A DNA stretch of 48,253 bases. Origin: an uncultured Bacteroidota bacterium (GTDB lineage: Bacteria; Bacteroidota; Bacteroidia; Chitinophagales; Chitinophagaceae). The DNA lies in assembly GCA_903853805.1 (NCBI GenBank), contig CAINUN010000064.1, positions 1-48,253 on the forward strand. The letters run 5' to 3'. The translations under genes and the position numbers were made by a program. Shown here piece by piece: positions 7,745-15,325 of this stretch (its first letter is position 1; every line of letters begins with the position of its first letter). Below the pieces are notes generated by a model, which saw only the letters and a list, made by a program, of their open reading frames with translations, searched no databases and was not told where the DNA came from.

Positions 7745-10102
7745 ATGTGGCATCGTATAGCAGCTTTTATCATCAAATTTCGAATTGCTTTACTTATCTC
7801 CTTATTGGGCGCAACGATTTTGATGGGCTACTTTGCTTCGAAAACGGAGCTGAGTTATGAGTTCACAAGCGCTATTCCCACCGATAATCCTAAATACATA
7901 GCCTACCAAGAGTTTCGCAAGCAGTTTGGCGAAGACGGCAATATGATGGTGATTGGTATTCAAACACCTAAGTTTTTTGAACCAAGCTTTTTCAAAAGCT
8001 ATGCGCAACTTGTAAGCGACCTAGAAAAAGTGAAATCGGTGGAGAATGTGTTGAGCATACCCGGAGCTATAAATTTGGTGAAAGACACCGCAACAAGCAA
8101 ACTGAAAACAGTTAAGCTATTTCAAGGTGCAACCGACCAAAATTTCGACAGCTTAAAGAAATCTTTTTATAATCTTCCTTTTTACAAAGGCTTTCTATAC
8201 AATGAGCAAAATGGTTCTTACCTCATGGCATTGCGAATTGATAAGAAGATCTTGAATTCTAAATACCGTACTGGCGTTGTTAATAATATTCTTGCTGTTG
8301 CCAATGATTTTGGTAAAAAACAAGGTGTAGAAATGCACTATTCTGGCTTGCCTTTCATTCGCTCAATGATGGCAACACAGGTGCAAGCAGAAATGAAGTT
8401 ATTTATTCTCATGTCCTTTGTTTTGACTGCTATTATTCTTGCAATGTTCTTCCGTTCGTTTATGGCGGTGTTGGCTTCTATGCTAGTGGTGGCTGCAGGT
8501 GTAGTTTGGAGTCAGGGAACTATGGTGTTGTTGGGTTATAAAATTACACTGCTAACTGCATTGATTCCGCCGTTGGTGGTGGTGATTGGTATTCCAAATT
8601 GTGTTTATCTTTTGAATAAATACCATGCCGAATACAACAAGCATCAAAACAAAATGAAGGGTTTGTTGCGTATGGTTGATAGAATGGGCATCGTAACATT
8701 ATTCACCAATCTTACTGCAGCTATTGGTTTTGGTGTTTTTTATTTTACCAAAAGCGCTTTGCTCAAACAATTTGGATTGGTGGCCGGCATCAATATCATG
8801 GCTATCTTCTTGATTTCATTGATTTTCATTCCTGCATTGTTTAGTTTTTTACCACCGCCCAAAGGAAGACATACCAATTACCTTGAAAATAAATGGATTA
8901 ACGGTTTGTTAGATACTATTACCAATTGGGTGTTCAGTCATCGAAAGTTGATTTATGGAATTACCATTTTGATTTGCGCTGTTTCTGTAGCAGGCATCAT
9001 GCGCTTACATAGTGAAGGACATATTGTGGACGATTTGCCTAAAGATGATGCAGTGTATGTTGACCTTAAGTTTTTTGAAAAAAACTTTAAAGGGGTGATG
9101 CCATTGGAAATTGTGATTGATACAAAGCGGAAAAACGGCGCCGTGTCTTTGCCTGTGTTAGAAAAAATGGATGCATTAATTCAATACCTGAAATCAATGC
9201 CTGAAATCGGACATTCACTTTCTATTTCTGAAGGAATCAAATTTGCAAGACAAGCTTACTATGATGGTGATAGCAGTAGCTATGCCGTTCCTAATGTTTT
9301 TGATGGTGCATTTATCCAACCTTACTTAAGAGCAAAGCAAGGGGATAAAAACTCCATGTTCAACCGACTCATTAGTTCATTTATGGATAGCACCAAGCAA
9401 AAAACAAGAATTAGTGTGAATATGGCAGATGTGGGTAGTAAACAGTTACCCATCATTCTCGACAGCATTCGGCCGCATACTTATGCCTTATTTGACACAA
9501 CGAAATTCCATGTAGATTTTACTGGAACAAGTGTGGTGTTTTTAGAAGGCAGCAAGTTCATTATCAATAGCCTCAGAGATAGTTTGGTGTTGGCGTTTAT
9601 CATGATTTTTGGTTGCATGATTTTCCTTTTCCGTTCTTGGAGAATATTATTGATTTCAATGGTCATCAATATTGTGCCGTTGCTCATTACTGCAGGTGTA
9701 ATGGGGTGGATGGGCATTCCTATGAAACCAAGTACGGTTCTAGTTTTTAGTGTGGCTTTAGGAATTACCATAGATGTTACCATTCGTTTTTTAGTAAACT
9801 TCAAACAAGAGTTGGCAAGGAATGATGACAATATTGCCGAAACCGTGAGGCGCACCATTTTCGACACCGGACTAAGCATTATTTACACTTCTTTTATTCT
9901 CATTGCTGGCTTTGCAGTGTTTGCTTTATCAAAATTCGACGGCACAAAGTCGCTTGGTTACCTCACTTCCTTAACCTTATTGTTGGCTATGATTACAAAC
10001 CTCACTCTTCAGCCTGCATTGCTTTTGTGGATGGATAAAGTGAAGCGCAAAGTGAAAGAAAGCGAATGGATTATTGAAGACGAAGAAGAGGAAAAAGACT
10101 AA
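7745..10102 (+). CDS. RND-superfamily (MMPL/COG1033-type) exporter
   Basis: 785 residues from the ATG at 7745. It has the classic duplicated RND layout: one N-terminal helix (IALLISLLGATILMGYF), a large periplasmic loop, five clustered helices ending near LIFIPALFSFLPPP, a second lone helix (LIYGITILICAVSVAGIM), a second loop and five more helices. The second cluster contains VALGITIDVTIRFLVNF, the position of the GxxxD proton-relay motif in this family. Members are proton-driven exporters of lipids, hopanoids or other hydrophobic compounds. The acidic C-terminus (EDEEEEKD) is cytoplasmic. Its stop codon overlaps the convergent Nudix gene by 4 nt. The substrate is unknown. Confidence 0.85.
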   Translation: MWHRIAAFIIKFRIALLISLLGATILMGYFASKTELSYEFTSAIPTDNPKYIAYQEFRKQFGEDGNMMVIGIQTPKFFEPSFFKSYAQLVSDLEKVKSVENVLSIPGAINLVKDTATSKLKTVKLFQGATDQNFDSLKKSFYNLPFYKGFLYNEQNGSYLMALRIDKKILNSKYRTGVVNNILAVANDFGKKQGVEMHYSGLPFIRSMMATQVQAEMKLFILMSFVLTAIILAMFFRSFMAVLASMLVVAAGVVWSQGTMVLLGYKITLLTALIPPLVVVIGIPNCVYLLNKYHAEYNKHQNKMKGLLRMVDRMGIVTLFTNLTAAIGFGVFYFTKSALLKQFGLVAGINIMAIFLISLIFIPALFSFLPPPKGRHTNYLENKWINGLLDTITNWVFSHRKLIYGITILICAVSVAGIMRLHSEGHIVDDLPKDDAVYVDLKFFEKNFKGVMPLEIVIDTKRKNGAVSLPVLEKMDALIQYLKSMPEIGHSLSISEGIKFARQAYYDGDSSSYAVPNVFDGAFIQPYLRAKQGDKNSMFNRLISSFMDSTKQKTRISVNMADVGSKQLPIILDSIRPHTYALFDTTKFHVDFTGTSVVFLEGSKFIINSLRDSLVLAFIMIFGCMIFLFRSWRILLISMVINIVPLLITAGVMGWMGIPMKPSTVLVFSVALGITIDVTIRFLVNFKQELARNDDNIAETVRRTIFDTGLSIIYTSFILIAGFAVFALSKFDGTKSLGYLTSLTLLLAMITNLTLQPALLLWMDKVKRKVKESEWIIEDEEEEKD

Positions 10103-10773
10103 TCCACACCCGACACATACTCAGCATAAATGACTTCCAATTCGGAAAGTATCATGGCCGTGGCACCCCAAATAATGCCTCCGTCATGCAATTGATAGGC
10201 ATTTACTTTTCTAATAAAACTTTTGTCTGCCGGAGAAGTGACGGTGGTAATGGTTTTAAACTCTTCTTTTAAAAAATCATTTAAAGAAACCTCAATAGTA
10301 TAAGCCACTTCTAAATGGTTGGCGACAATCTTGGGCGGTTCATTGAGATACCCCAAATAAGGAAACACATGAAAGTTACTAACTGGAATGTAGATAGACG
10401 AAAGTTGTCCTATGATTTGAATGTTGGTAGCAGCTATGCCCACTTCTTCTTCCGCCTCGCGAAGGGCAGTATGTAGCAAAGTTTCGTCTTCCTCATCTTT
10501 TCTTCCGCCAGGAAAACTAATTTGACCACTATGGGCATGGCCATCTTCGGTTCGGCGAATGAGTAAAACTTTTAAATCACCCTCTCCGTCAGGAAATAAC
10601 AAACCTAGCACTGCGCTCAATCTTGCAGTTTCAGGAATAGAAGGCGGCATAGGCAAAACCCGCCCAATCATTCTGCGTTGTGCTTCAAAACCCGGGAGGG
10701 GTTTTTGCAATCTTTGTGCGAGCCAATTGATGGTTTCAAGGTGTTTCAAGCAGGCAAAATAAAAAGAAAGCAA
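10099..10773 (-). CDS. Nudix hydrolase, CoA pyrophosphatase-like
   Basis: A 224-residue cytosolic protein with a full Nudix box GGRKDEEDETLLHTALREAE followed by EEVG (G-x5-E-x7-RE-x-x-EE-x-G), whose glutamates bind the catalytic metal. The N-terminal region with QKPLPGFEAQRRM and the upstream SGQISFPGG match CoA pyrophosphatases (NudL-like), which cut CoA to 3',5'-ADP and 4'-phosphopantetheine. No ATG precedes the conserved N-terminus: the frame begins with TTG at 10773 directly after a TAA stop, with another TTG at 10749, so initiation is probably at a TTG. It overlaps the RND stop by CTAA. Confidence 0.85.
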   Translation of the reverse strand: MLSFYFACLKHLETINWLAQRLQKPLPGFEAQRRMIGRVLPMPPSIPETARLSAVLGLLFPDGEGDLKVLLIRRTEDGHAHSGQISFPGGRKDEEDETLLHTALREAEEEVGIAATNIQIIGQLSSIYIPVSNFHVFPYLGYLNEPPKIVANHLEVAYTIEVSLNDFLKEEFKTITTVTSPADKSFIRKVNAYQLHDGGIIWGATAMILSELEVIYAEYVSGVD

Positions 10774-10882
10774 TTAATGGATTCAAAACCAAAGGGATGG
10801 CTTTATATAAATATTGCTTTGAAACGACCCAAGCATATAGCTTTAATAATATTGATAAGGACTTTTTTCAAAAAAGAAACCA

Positions 10883-11217
10883 CATAATTGATTTAGATGA
10901 CGACCATACCAACTTGAAAACGCATCATTTAATACTTACACGACCTTCCTGCAATTTACAGGAGCATCATCTATGCCCAAAACGACCTTTTTGCAAAATG
11001 CAGGAGCATCATGTATGCCCAACACGACCTTCTTGCAAAATGTAGGAGCATCATTTAATACTTACACGACCTTCCTGCAAATTGCAGGGGCGTCATGTAA
11101 GCTCAATATACCCTTCTAACAAATTGAAATGCCATCATGTAAGCCTTACATAACTATCTTTTTAAAACGTAAGGTCATCATGTAAACCAATTATCCTCTT
11201 CAAACACAAGTTCTATC
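10883..11217. repeat. Array 1: degenerate 42-bp (2 x 21) intergenic tandem repeat
   Basis: CATCAT (one CGTCAT) anchors lie at 10923, 10965, 11007, 11049, 11091, 11133 and 11176, i.e. 42, 42, 42, 42, 42 and 43 bp apart. A decayed copy starts at 10883. Each unit reads CATCATgTAtgCccAa, then ACGACCTT, then a partly palindromic TGCAAaatGCAgGAG. Central units are alike and outer ones degenerate. It fills the 485-bp gap between the Nudix start and the stop of the von Willebrand gene. An 82-codon plus-strand frame crossing it is an artefact of the period being divisible by three. Confidence 0.9.
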
Positions 11218-11258
11218 TGTGGTTTACAAAAGAATTAATAAAAAGAAAATGAACAGCA

Positions 11259-13412
11259 CTATTTCAACTCAATCTCGGTAGTCGAATTGCTTTTTATAAA
11301 GAAAGGAAATGCCCCTGTTTTAGTTCTAGCTTCATAAGGTCCCGGTTGCAAATGAAGGTTTTGTCCATCAGGGATGCTATTCATGTTAAAGGTATAAAAA
11401 TACTCCATGCGGTCGCCATCTTGATAATAAAGAAACACTTTGCCAAGTGGCGAAACCGCATTGAATTGAGCAATACCATCTTCTGCAATATCCACAGTAA
11501 AAATCCGATCGAAGTCAATATCTAAATTGAACCTTTTTCTTGGTAGTGTTCCGGGAATTTCAATATGGTAATTACCGGGTTCGTACTCAAAAATTTTATC
11601 GCAAGGCTGCTCTAATGCGTGCGCGTTATCGAACAATCTTTTAACGGTAGCAGTATATTCTTTTACAGGGCGGCGTTCATTGTTTTCATACCTAAATTGT
11701 AAACCCGAATTATGAACGATAATGACAAGTTTTTGGTTGTTGTCTTTCGTAATACTCACACCTTGAGAAACAAGTGAAGTGTTCGATTCAAAGCGCAAAT
11801 CATAATTGCCCGGAGGAACATTTACAAGATCAGGATTTCCATTAGCGTCTACCGTTCTAAAAAACTTGAAAACAGTTTCTTTGGTCTTGGGGTCTACTAA
11901 AAGTAAACGGGGCGATGTTTGAAAAAACTTCCCTTTTCCATTGGTAAAATAAACCTGAAGTGTTGTCTCTTTTGACAATTCTTTTGTGATAGTAAACTCA
12001 GTTGGTTTGTCTTCTTTAGATATATCCTGAGCTATTCTTACGCCTCCGGGTTGTGGCTTAAATACCATTTTGGGTGGCGTTGGTATGTCGGGCGTTTTAT
12101 AAGTAACAATTGTTCTCACCGTATCTACCTTTTCTCTCGGAGGAATTTTTAAAGCAGGTATCCTAGTCCACTTGTTTGGGTTGCCCATAGTCCAATAAAC
12201 CGAAAATAATTTGGTAGAATACCGATAAGGTATCTTCTCCATTTGCACTTTCGGTAATACTATTTCTGTGTCAACGGCTATAGTGTATTTAAGCGAAGGA
12301 ATAGCCCTTGATTTACTCAATGAAACTAAAGCTGCGCTTTCAAAACTTGGTTTTACTTTCTTTAATCTTAAGCTAGCAATATTTTCAGGTTCGGGAACTT
12401 GGTCTATAACAGTATTGACCATTACATTTTCATGCTTTATAAGCTTAGGAACCACAGGTTTCGGTTGTTCCAATGAAATGATTTTCCTCTGGGAAATACT
12501 ACTTATAAATTCAGGTTCTGGTATTTCTAAAACAGGGAAGAGCAAAATGGGTATTGCTCTTTTTCTAAACACAAATTTGGGTTGTGTTTTTGACATTGGT
12601 TGCATGCTATTGAACTTCATTTTTGCAGCTTCAACATGCTCTTCAATTTCAACAGGAATGACAATAGGAGGAACTTTTAAATTATCTACTACTGAAATAG
12701 GGACTATAGCAGGTTCGTTTAGTTTTGGCTTTAAAATTGGAATAGCCAACAACTCTTTATATGCCCCAGCTATTGTATTGATGGCGATTGCTATATCCTC
12801 TGGTTTTGAAATTTGCAAATAGGTTCCGAGACAACTATACTGATCAATCAATGGCGCATAATCAACAAGGCTAACGATATAGGGCTTGAACTGAATTTTT
12901 TTGTCGAGCAGTGTTTTTACCACATCACAAATATTACCGCCACAACTTTCTCCTCCATCAGTAATGAGCACCAAACTATAAGCATAATCGCGTTCGTTGA
13001 CAAAATCACTTTCGGCTGCTGTTTTCAAAGAATAAGCAATGGGCGAAACTCCTTTGGGTTTCAAGCTTGCAAGACGCAATTCCATTTGTGCCTTATTGTC
13101 TTTCGTAAACATCACTTCATTGCGTGTATCAGTGCAATTATTGTCGGGCACAGGGCTTTGATGTCCGTAAACACGCAAAGAAAACTCTACTTCTTTATTT
13201 GTTTTGTAAATGCTGTCCATCAATGCCAAAACAATCTTATTCGCTACTTTAAAACGGCTTTCTCCTATTTGCCAATCGCTAAGCATACTCGAAGAACCAT
13301 CCAACAAAATGAGGATGCGCGGCTTCTTAAACTCATCGTTTTTCTGTGCTTGTAGAAGCATAGGAATGGTTAAGAAAAAAAACAGTAAAACTCTTCGGGA
13401 AAGCATTGACAT
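11259..13412 (-). CDS. Secreted von Willebrand factor A domain protein
   Basis: A 717-residue protein with an N-terminal signal peptide (LLFFFLTIPMLLQAQ). A vWA domain follows at about 30-235: RILILLDGSSSM carries the MIDAS D38-x-S40-x-S42, GVSPIAYSL is the threonine loop with Ser in place of Thr, and LITDGGESCGG carries the second acidic residue. The centre (about 240-460) is a Pro-rich linker with repeated EPExI and KPxVxP motifs. The C-terminal ~250 residues are beta-rich and carboxypeptidase-regulatory-like (VNVPPGNYDLRFES and LQPGPYEARTKTG resemble PEGA-type turns). It is likely periplasmic or surface, metal-dependent protein binding. The second ATG (13406) may be the true start because the promoter lies very close. 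There is no partner operon. Confidence 0.85.
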   Translation of the reverse strand: MSMLSRRVLLFFFLTIPMLLQAQKNDEFKKPRILILLDGSSSMLSDWQIGESRFKVANKIVLALMDSIYKTNKEVEFSLRVYGHQSPVPDNNCTDTRNEVMFTKDNKAQMELRLASLKPKGVSPIAYSLKTAAESDFVNERDYAYSLVLITDGGESCGGNICDVVKTLLDKKIQFKPYIVSLVDYAPLIDQYSCLGTYLQISKPEDIAIAINTIAGAYKELLAIPILKPKLNEPAIVPISVVDNLKVPPIVIPVEIEEHVEAAKMKFNSMQPMSKTQPKFVFRKRAIPILLFPVLEIPEPEFISSISQRKIISLEQPKPVVPKLIKHENVMVNTVIDQVPEPENIASLRLKKVKPSFESAALVSLSKSRAIPSLKYTIAVDTEIVLPKVQMEKIPYRYSTKLFSVYWTMGNPNKWTRIPALKIPPREKVDTVRTIVTYKTPDIPTPPKMVFKPQPGGVRIAQDISKEDKPTEFTITKELSKETTLQVYFTNGKGKFFQTSPRLLLVDPKTKETVFKFFRTVDANGNPDLVNVPPGNYDLRFESNTSLVSQGVSITKDNNQKLVIIVHNSGLQFRYENNERRPVKEYTATVKRLFDNAHALEQPCDKIFEYEPGNYHIEIPGTLPRKRFNLDIDFDRIFTVDIAEDGIAQFNAVSPLGKVFLYYQDGDRMEYFYTFNMNSIPDGQNLHLQPGPYEARTKTGAFPFFIKSNSTTEIELK

Positions 13413-13425
13413 TAGTGCTGGGCGG

Positions 13426-13433
13426 CAAACCTA
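13426..13433 (-). promoter_or_regulatory. -7 element TAGGTTTG for the vWA gene
   Basis: Perfect TAnnTTTG on the minus strand, 13 nt before the first ATG (13412) and 19 nt before the second (13406), giving a very short leader. The -33 box is poor. Confidence 0.5.
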
Positions 13434-13543
13434 CATAGAAAAGTAGAGAGCTTGAAATCCATTTCATTTGCTCTAATGACTTTTCTAAAAGAATCCTTTA
13501 CTTGTCTATCAAAAAACCTAGTTTCTTTTCAATAGAATTATTT

Positions 13544-13551
13544 TAATTTTG
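13544..13551 (+). promoter_or_regulatory. -7 element TAATTTTG for the CxxCH protein
   Basis: Perfect TAnnTTTG 40 nt before the ATG at 13592. TTTC (13522-13525) lies 18 bp upstream as a weak -33 box. Confidence 0.5.
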
Positions 13552-13591
13552 GGGAATATCTTTTTCTTAAATCAGATCTTAAATCAGAATT

Positions 13592-14695
13592 ATGAAATAC
13601 AGTTACAAAAAAATTGCAGCACTATGCTTTGTGAGTTTTGTGGGCTATTTGTCTATGGATTATCATGTTAGTCCGGCCTCACAAGGTTTAAGGGCAACAG
13701 GTGCATCATTTGATGGACAAACTTGTAATGGGTGCCATAGTGGCGGTTCTTATACAACAACTGCAACAATACAGCTACTACATGCGGGCACTCCGGTAAC
13801 AACTTACAATATTGGGGGTACTTATACTGTTCGCGTAACAAGAACTACTACCGGTACTCCCGCAGGATTTGGTTTTCAAATAACTTGTTGTAAATCTACA
13901 TCTCCATATTCTAATGTAAATGCTTGGGGCACTTCATTACCAGCAACTACTGCAAACCATTTATCTTCAAGTCATAATTACATTGAACAAACTAACACTA
14001 TTGCAAACTCAATTACACAATTGGATTTCCCATGGATAGGTCCTGCTTCAGGAACTGGAAATGTTACTTTTTGGCTTTCTTTAAACACTGTTGATGGAAC
14101 AGGAGGACAAGGTGGAGACAAAGTTTCTTCAACTTCACTAATAGTTACAGCTTCTGGTCTCCCTGTCACTTGGCTTTATTTTAATGGCAAGGAAGAAAAC
14201 AACCAAACCCAACTCGAATGGGCTGCGAGCTATGAAAAAGATTGTCAGTTTTATACCGTTGAAAAAAGTAATGATGGCAATGATTTCACTGAACTCGCTA
14301 AAATCAATAGCAAAAACAACGAAAACGGAACATCAATTTACAACACAATAGACGCCAACCCTTGTGCTACCACCTACTACCGTGTAAAACAAACGGACTT
14401 TAATGGTCAAGAGAATTATTTCAGAACCATTGTCGTGAAGAAAAACACCAATACCAACAACACTTCTTATTACTACAACGGCGAAGTAGTGGTGAACCTC
14501 GAAACCGAAAAGACTGAAATGGTCAATGCATCCCTTTTTGCGATTGATGGCAGAAAAGTAGCCTCATTTCCGGTTTACCTCAACAGCGGCATAAACCGAA
14601 TTACCTATCCTAAACCAGAAATGACCGGACTTTATTTCATCAACATCTACAATGCTTCGGGCGTGGTTTACGATTCAAAGATAATGGTGCCATAA
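13592..14695 (+). CDS. Choice-of-anchor V-like CxxCH protein with T9SS type A tail
   Basis: A 367-residue exported protein. Residues 1-25 are hydrophobic (signal or anchor), and C45-N-G-C48-H49 follows soon after, a heme c-type motif. Residues ~55-195 form a beta-sandwich with TYTVRVTRTTTGTPAGFGFQ, as in reelin-like choice-of-anchor V proteins of Bacteroidota that carry a single CxxCH near the N-terminus. Residues ~195-285 are a fibronectin-like segment (VTWLYFNGKEENNQTQLEWA ... YYRVKQTDFNGQENY). The end, SLFAIDGRKV ... GLYFINIYN ... SKIMVP, is a T9SS type A sorting domain. It is thus probably surface-exposed. Whether heme is really attached is open, since only one motif is present. Confidence 0.82.
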   Translation: MKYSYKKIAALCFVSFVGYLSMDYHVSPASQGLRATGASFDGQTCNGCHSGGSYTTTATIQLLHAGTPVTTYNIGGTYTVRVTRTTTGTPAGFGFQITCCKSTSPYSNVNAWGTSLPATTANHLSSSHNYIEQTNTIANSITQLDFPWIGPASGTGNVTFWLSLNTVDGTGGQGGDKVSSTSLIVTASGLPVTWLYFNGKEENNQTQLEWAASYEKDCQFYTVEKSNDGNDFTELAKINSKNNENGTSIYNTIDANPCATTYYRVKQTDFNGQENYFRTIVVKKNTNTNNTSYYYNGEVVVNLETEKTEMVNASLFAIDGRKVASFPVYLNSGINRITYPKPEMTGLYFINIYNASGVVYDSKIMVP

Positions 14696-14706
14696 ATAAA
14701 ATAATT

Positions 14707-14754
14707 AAGCATAAAAGATGAGCCCTGCAATTTTTGTGGGGCTTTTTTATGCTT
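14707..14754. terminator. Strong bipartite terminator after the CxxCH gene
   Basis: An outer stem AAGCATAAAA/TTTTATGCTT (10 bp) encloses an inner AGCCC/GGGCT stem followed by a T run. It works as a hairpin on both strands. Confidence 0.9.
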
Positions 14755-14899
14755 CACCAAAATTATTGTTAACAAAATAGCAAAAGCTTTTCCCAACAAT
14801 CCTTATTATTAATGGAAGAAAAAGTAGTGTTCTTTTTATTTTCAAGTCATAGTCTAAAAATCACTTGAAAAAGATAGCGTTTTTCTTTAAAAGTTATTA

Positions 14900-15087
14900 T
14901 GCGCTAAGTTTTAAAAATCGTGCGTCTAGTTTTAAAAATCGTGCGGAAGAAATAAATATCATGCGGAATGATTCAATATTTATGCGGAAGAAATAAATAA
15001 ATCTGCGGAAAGAAAATAATATTGTGCGAGAACATTTTATTATTCTGCGGAAAGATTAAAAAATCGTGCGGAAGAAAATAAATAGTG
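14900..15087. repeat. Array 2: degenerate 21-bp intergenic repeat, core TGCGGAA
   Basis: TGCG anchors lie at 14900, 14921, 14942, 14962, 14983, 15004, 15025, 15046 and 15067: eight steps, of which seven are 21 bp and one 20 bp. A GC core TGCGGAA alternates with about 14 bp of variable A/T-rich sequence (AGAAATAAATA-like). No long frame crosses it because TAA triplets recur, so it is not coding. It lies in the 630-bp gap between the CxxCH gene terminator and korA. Confidence 0.9.
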
Positions 15088-15098
15088 ATTTTAGCTTT

Positions 15099-15132
15099 AA
15101 AAGGGCAAAAAAATGATAACTAAGCCCTTTTT
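15099..15132 (+). terminator. Terminator-like hairpin after array 2
   Basis: AAAAGGGC ... GCCCTTTT, an 8-bp stem with a 17-nt loop and a trailing T run. No gene ends just upstream, so it would stop any transcript of array 2. A second imperfect A/T inverted repeat (AGAAAAAG/CTTTTTCT) lies at about 15188-15222. Confidence 0.45.
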
Positions 15133-15275
15133 AGGTGCTACTAACGAGATGGCGGATTAAACTCTCATATTTGATTCTTTTTTTAATTAGAAAAAGAGAA
15201 TGAAAAAATAGGCTTTTTCTTAAAAAAACTAACCTAAATCAGCAAACCACGAACGTGCTTTTTTTATTTAATCAC

Positions 15276-15283
15276 TACCTTTG
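15276..15283 (+). promoter_or_regulatory. -7 element TACCTTTG for korA
   Basis: Perfect TAnnTTTG 42 nt upstream of the korA ATG (15326). A GTG about 18 bp further upstream is the best -33 candidate. Confidence 0.55.
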
Positions 15284-15325
15284 GGCGCTTTTAAAAAAAT
15301 CACGACTCTTTAATCACATAGTTTT

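Noticed and set aside
10797-11045. 82-codon Cys/His-rich peptide over array 1 (RPSCNLQEHHLCPK-like repeats)
   Set aside because: It looks like a zinc-binding repeat peptide, but it begins in unrelated sequence, ends inside the array and follows the 42-bp period exactly, so it is probably an artefact.
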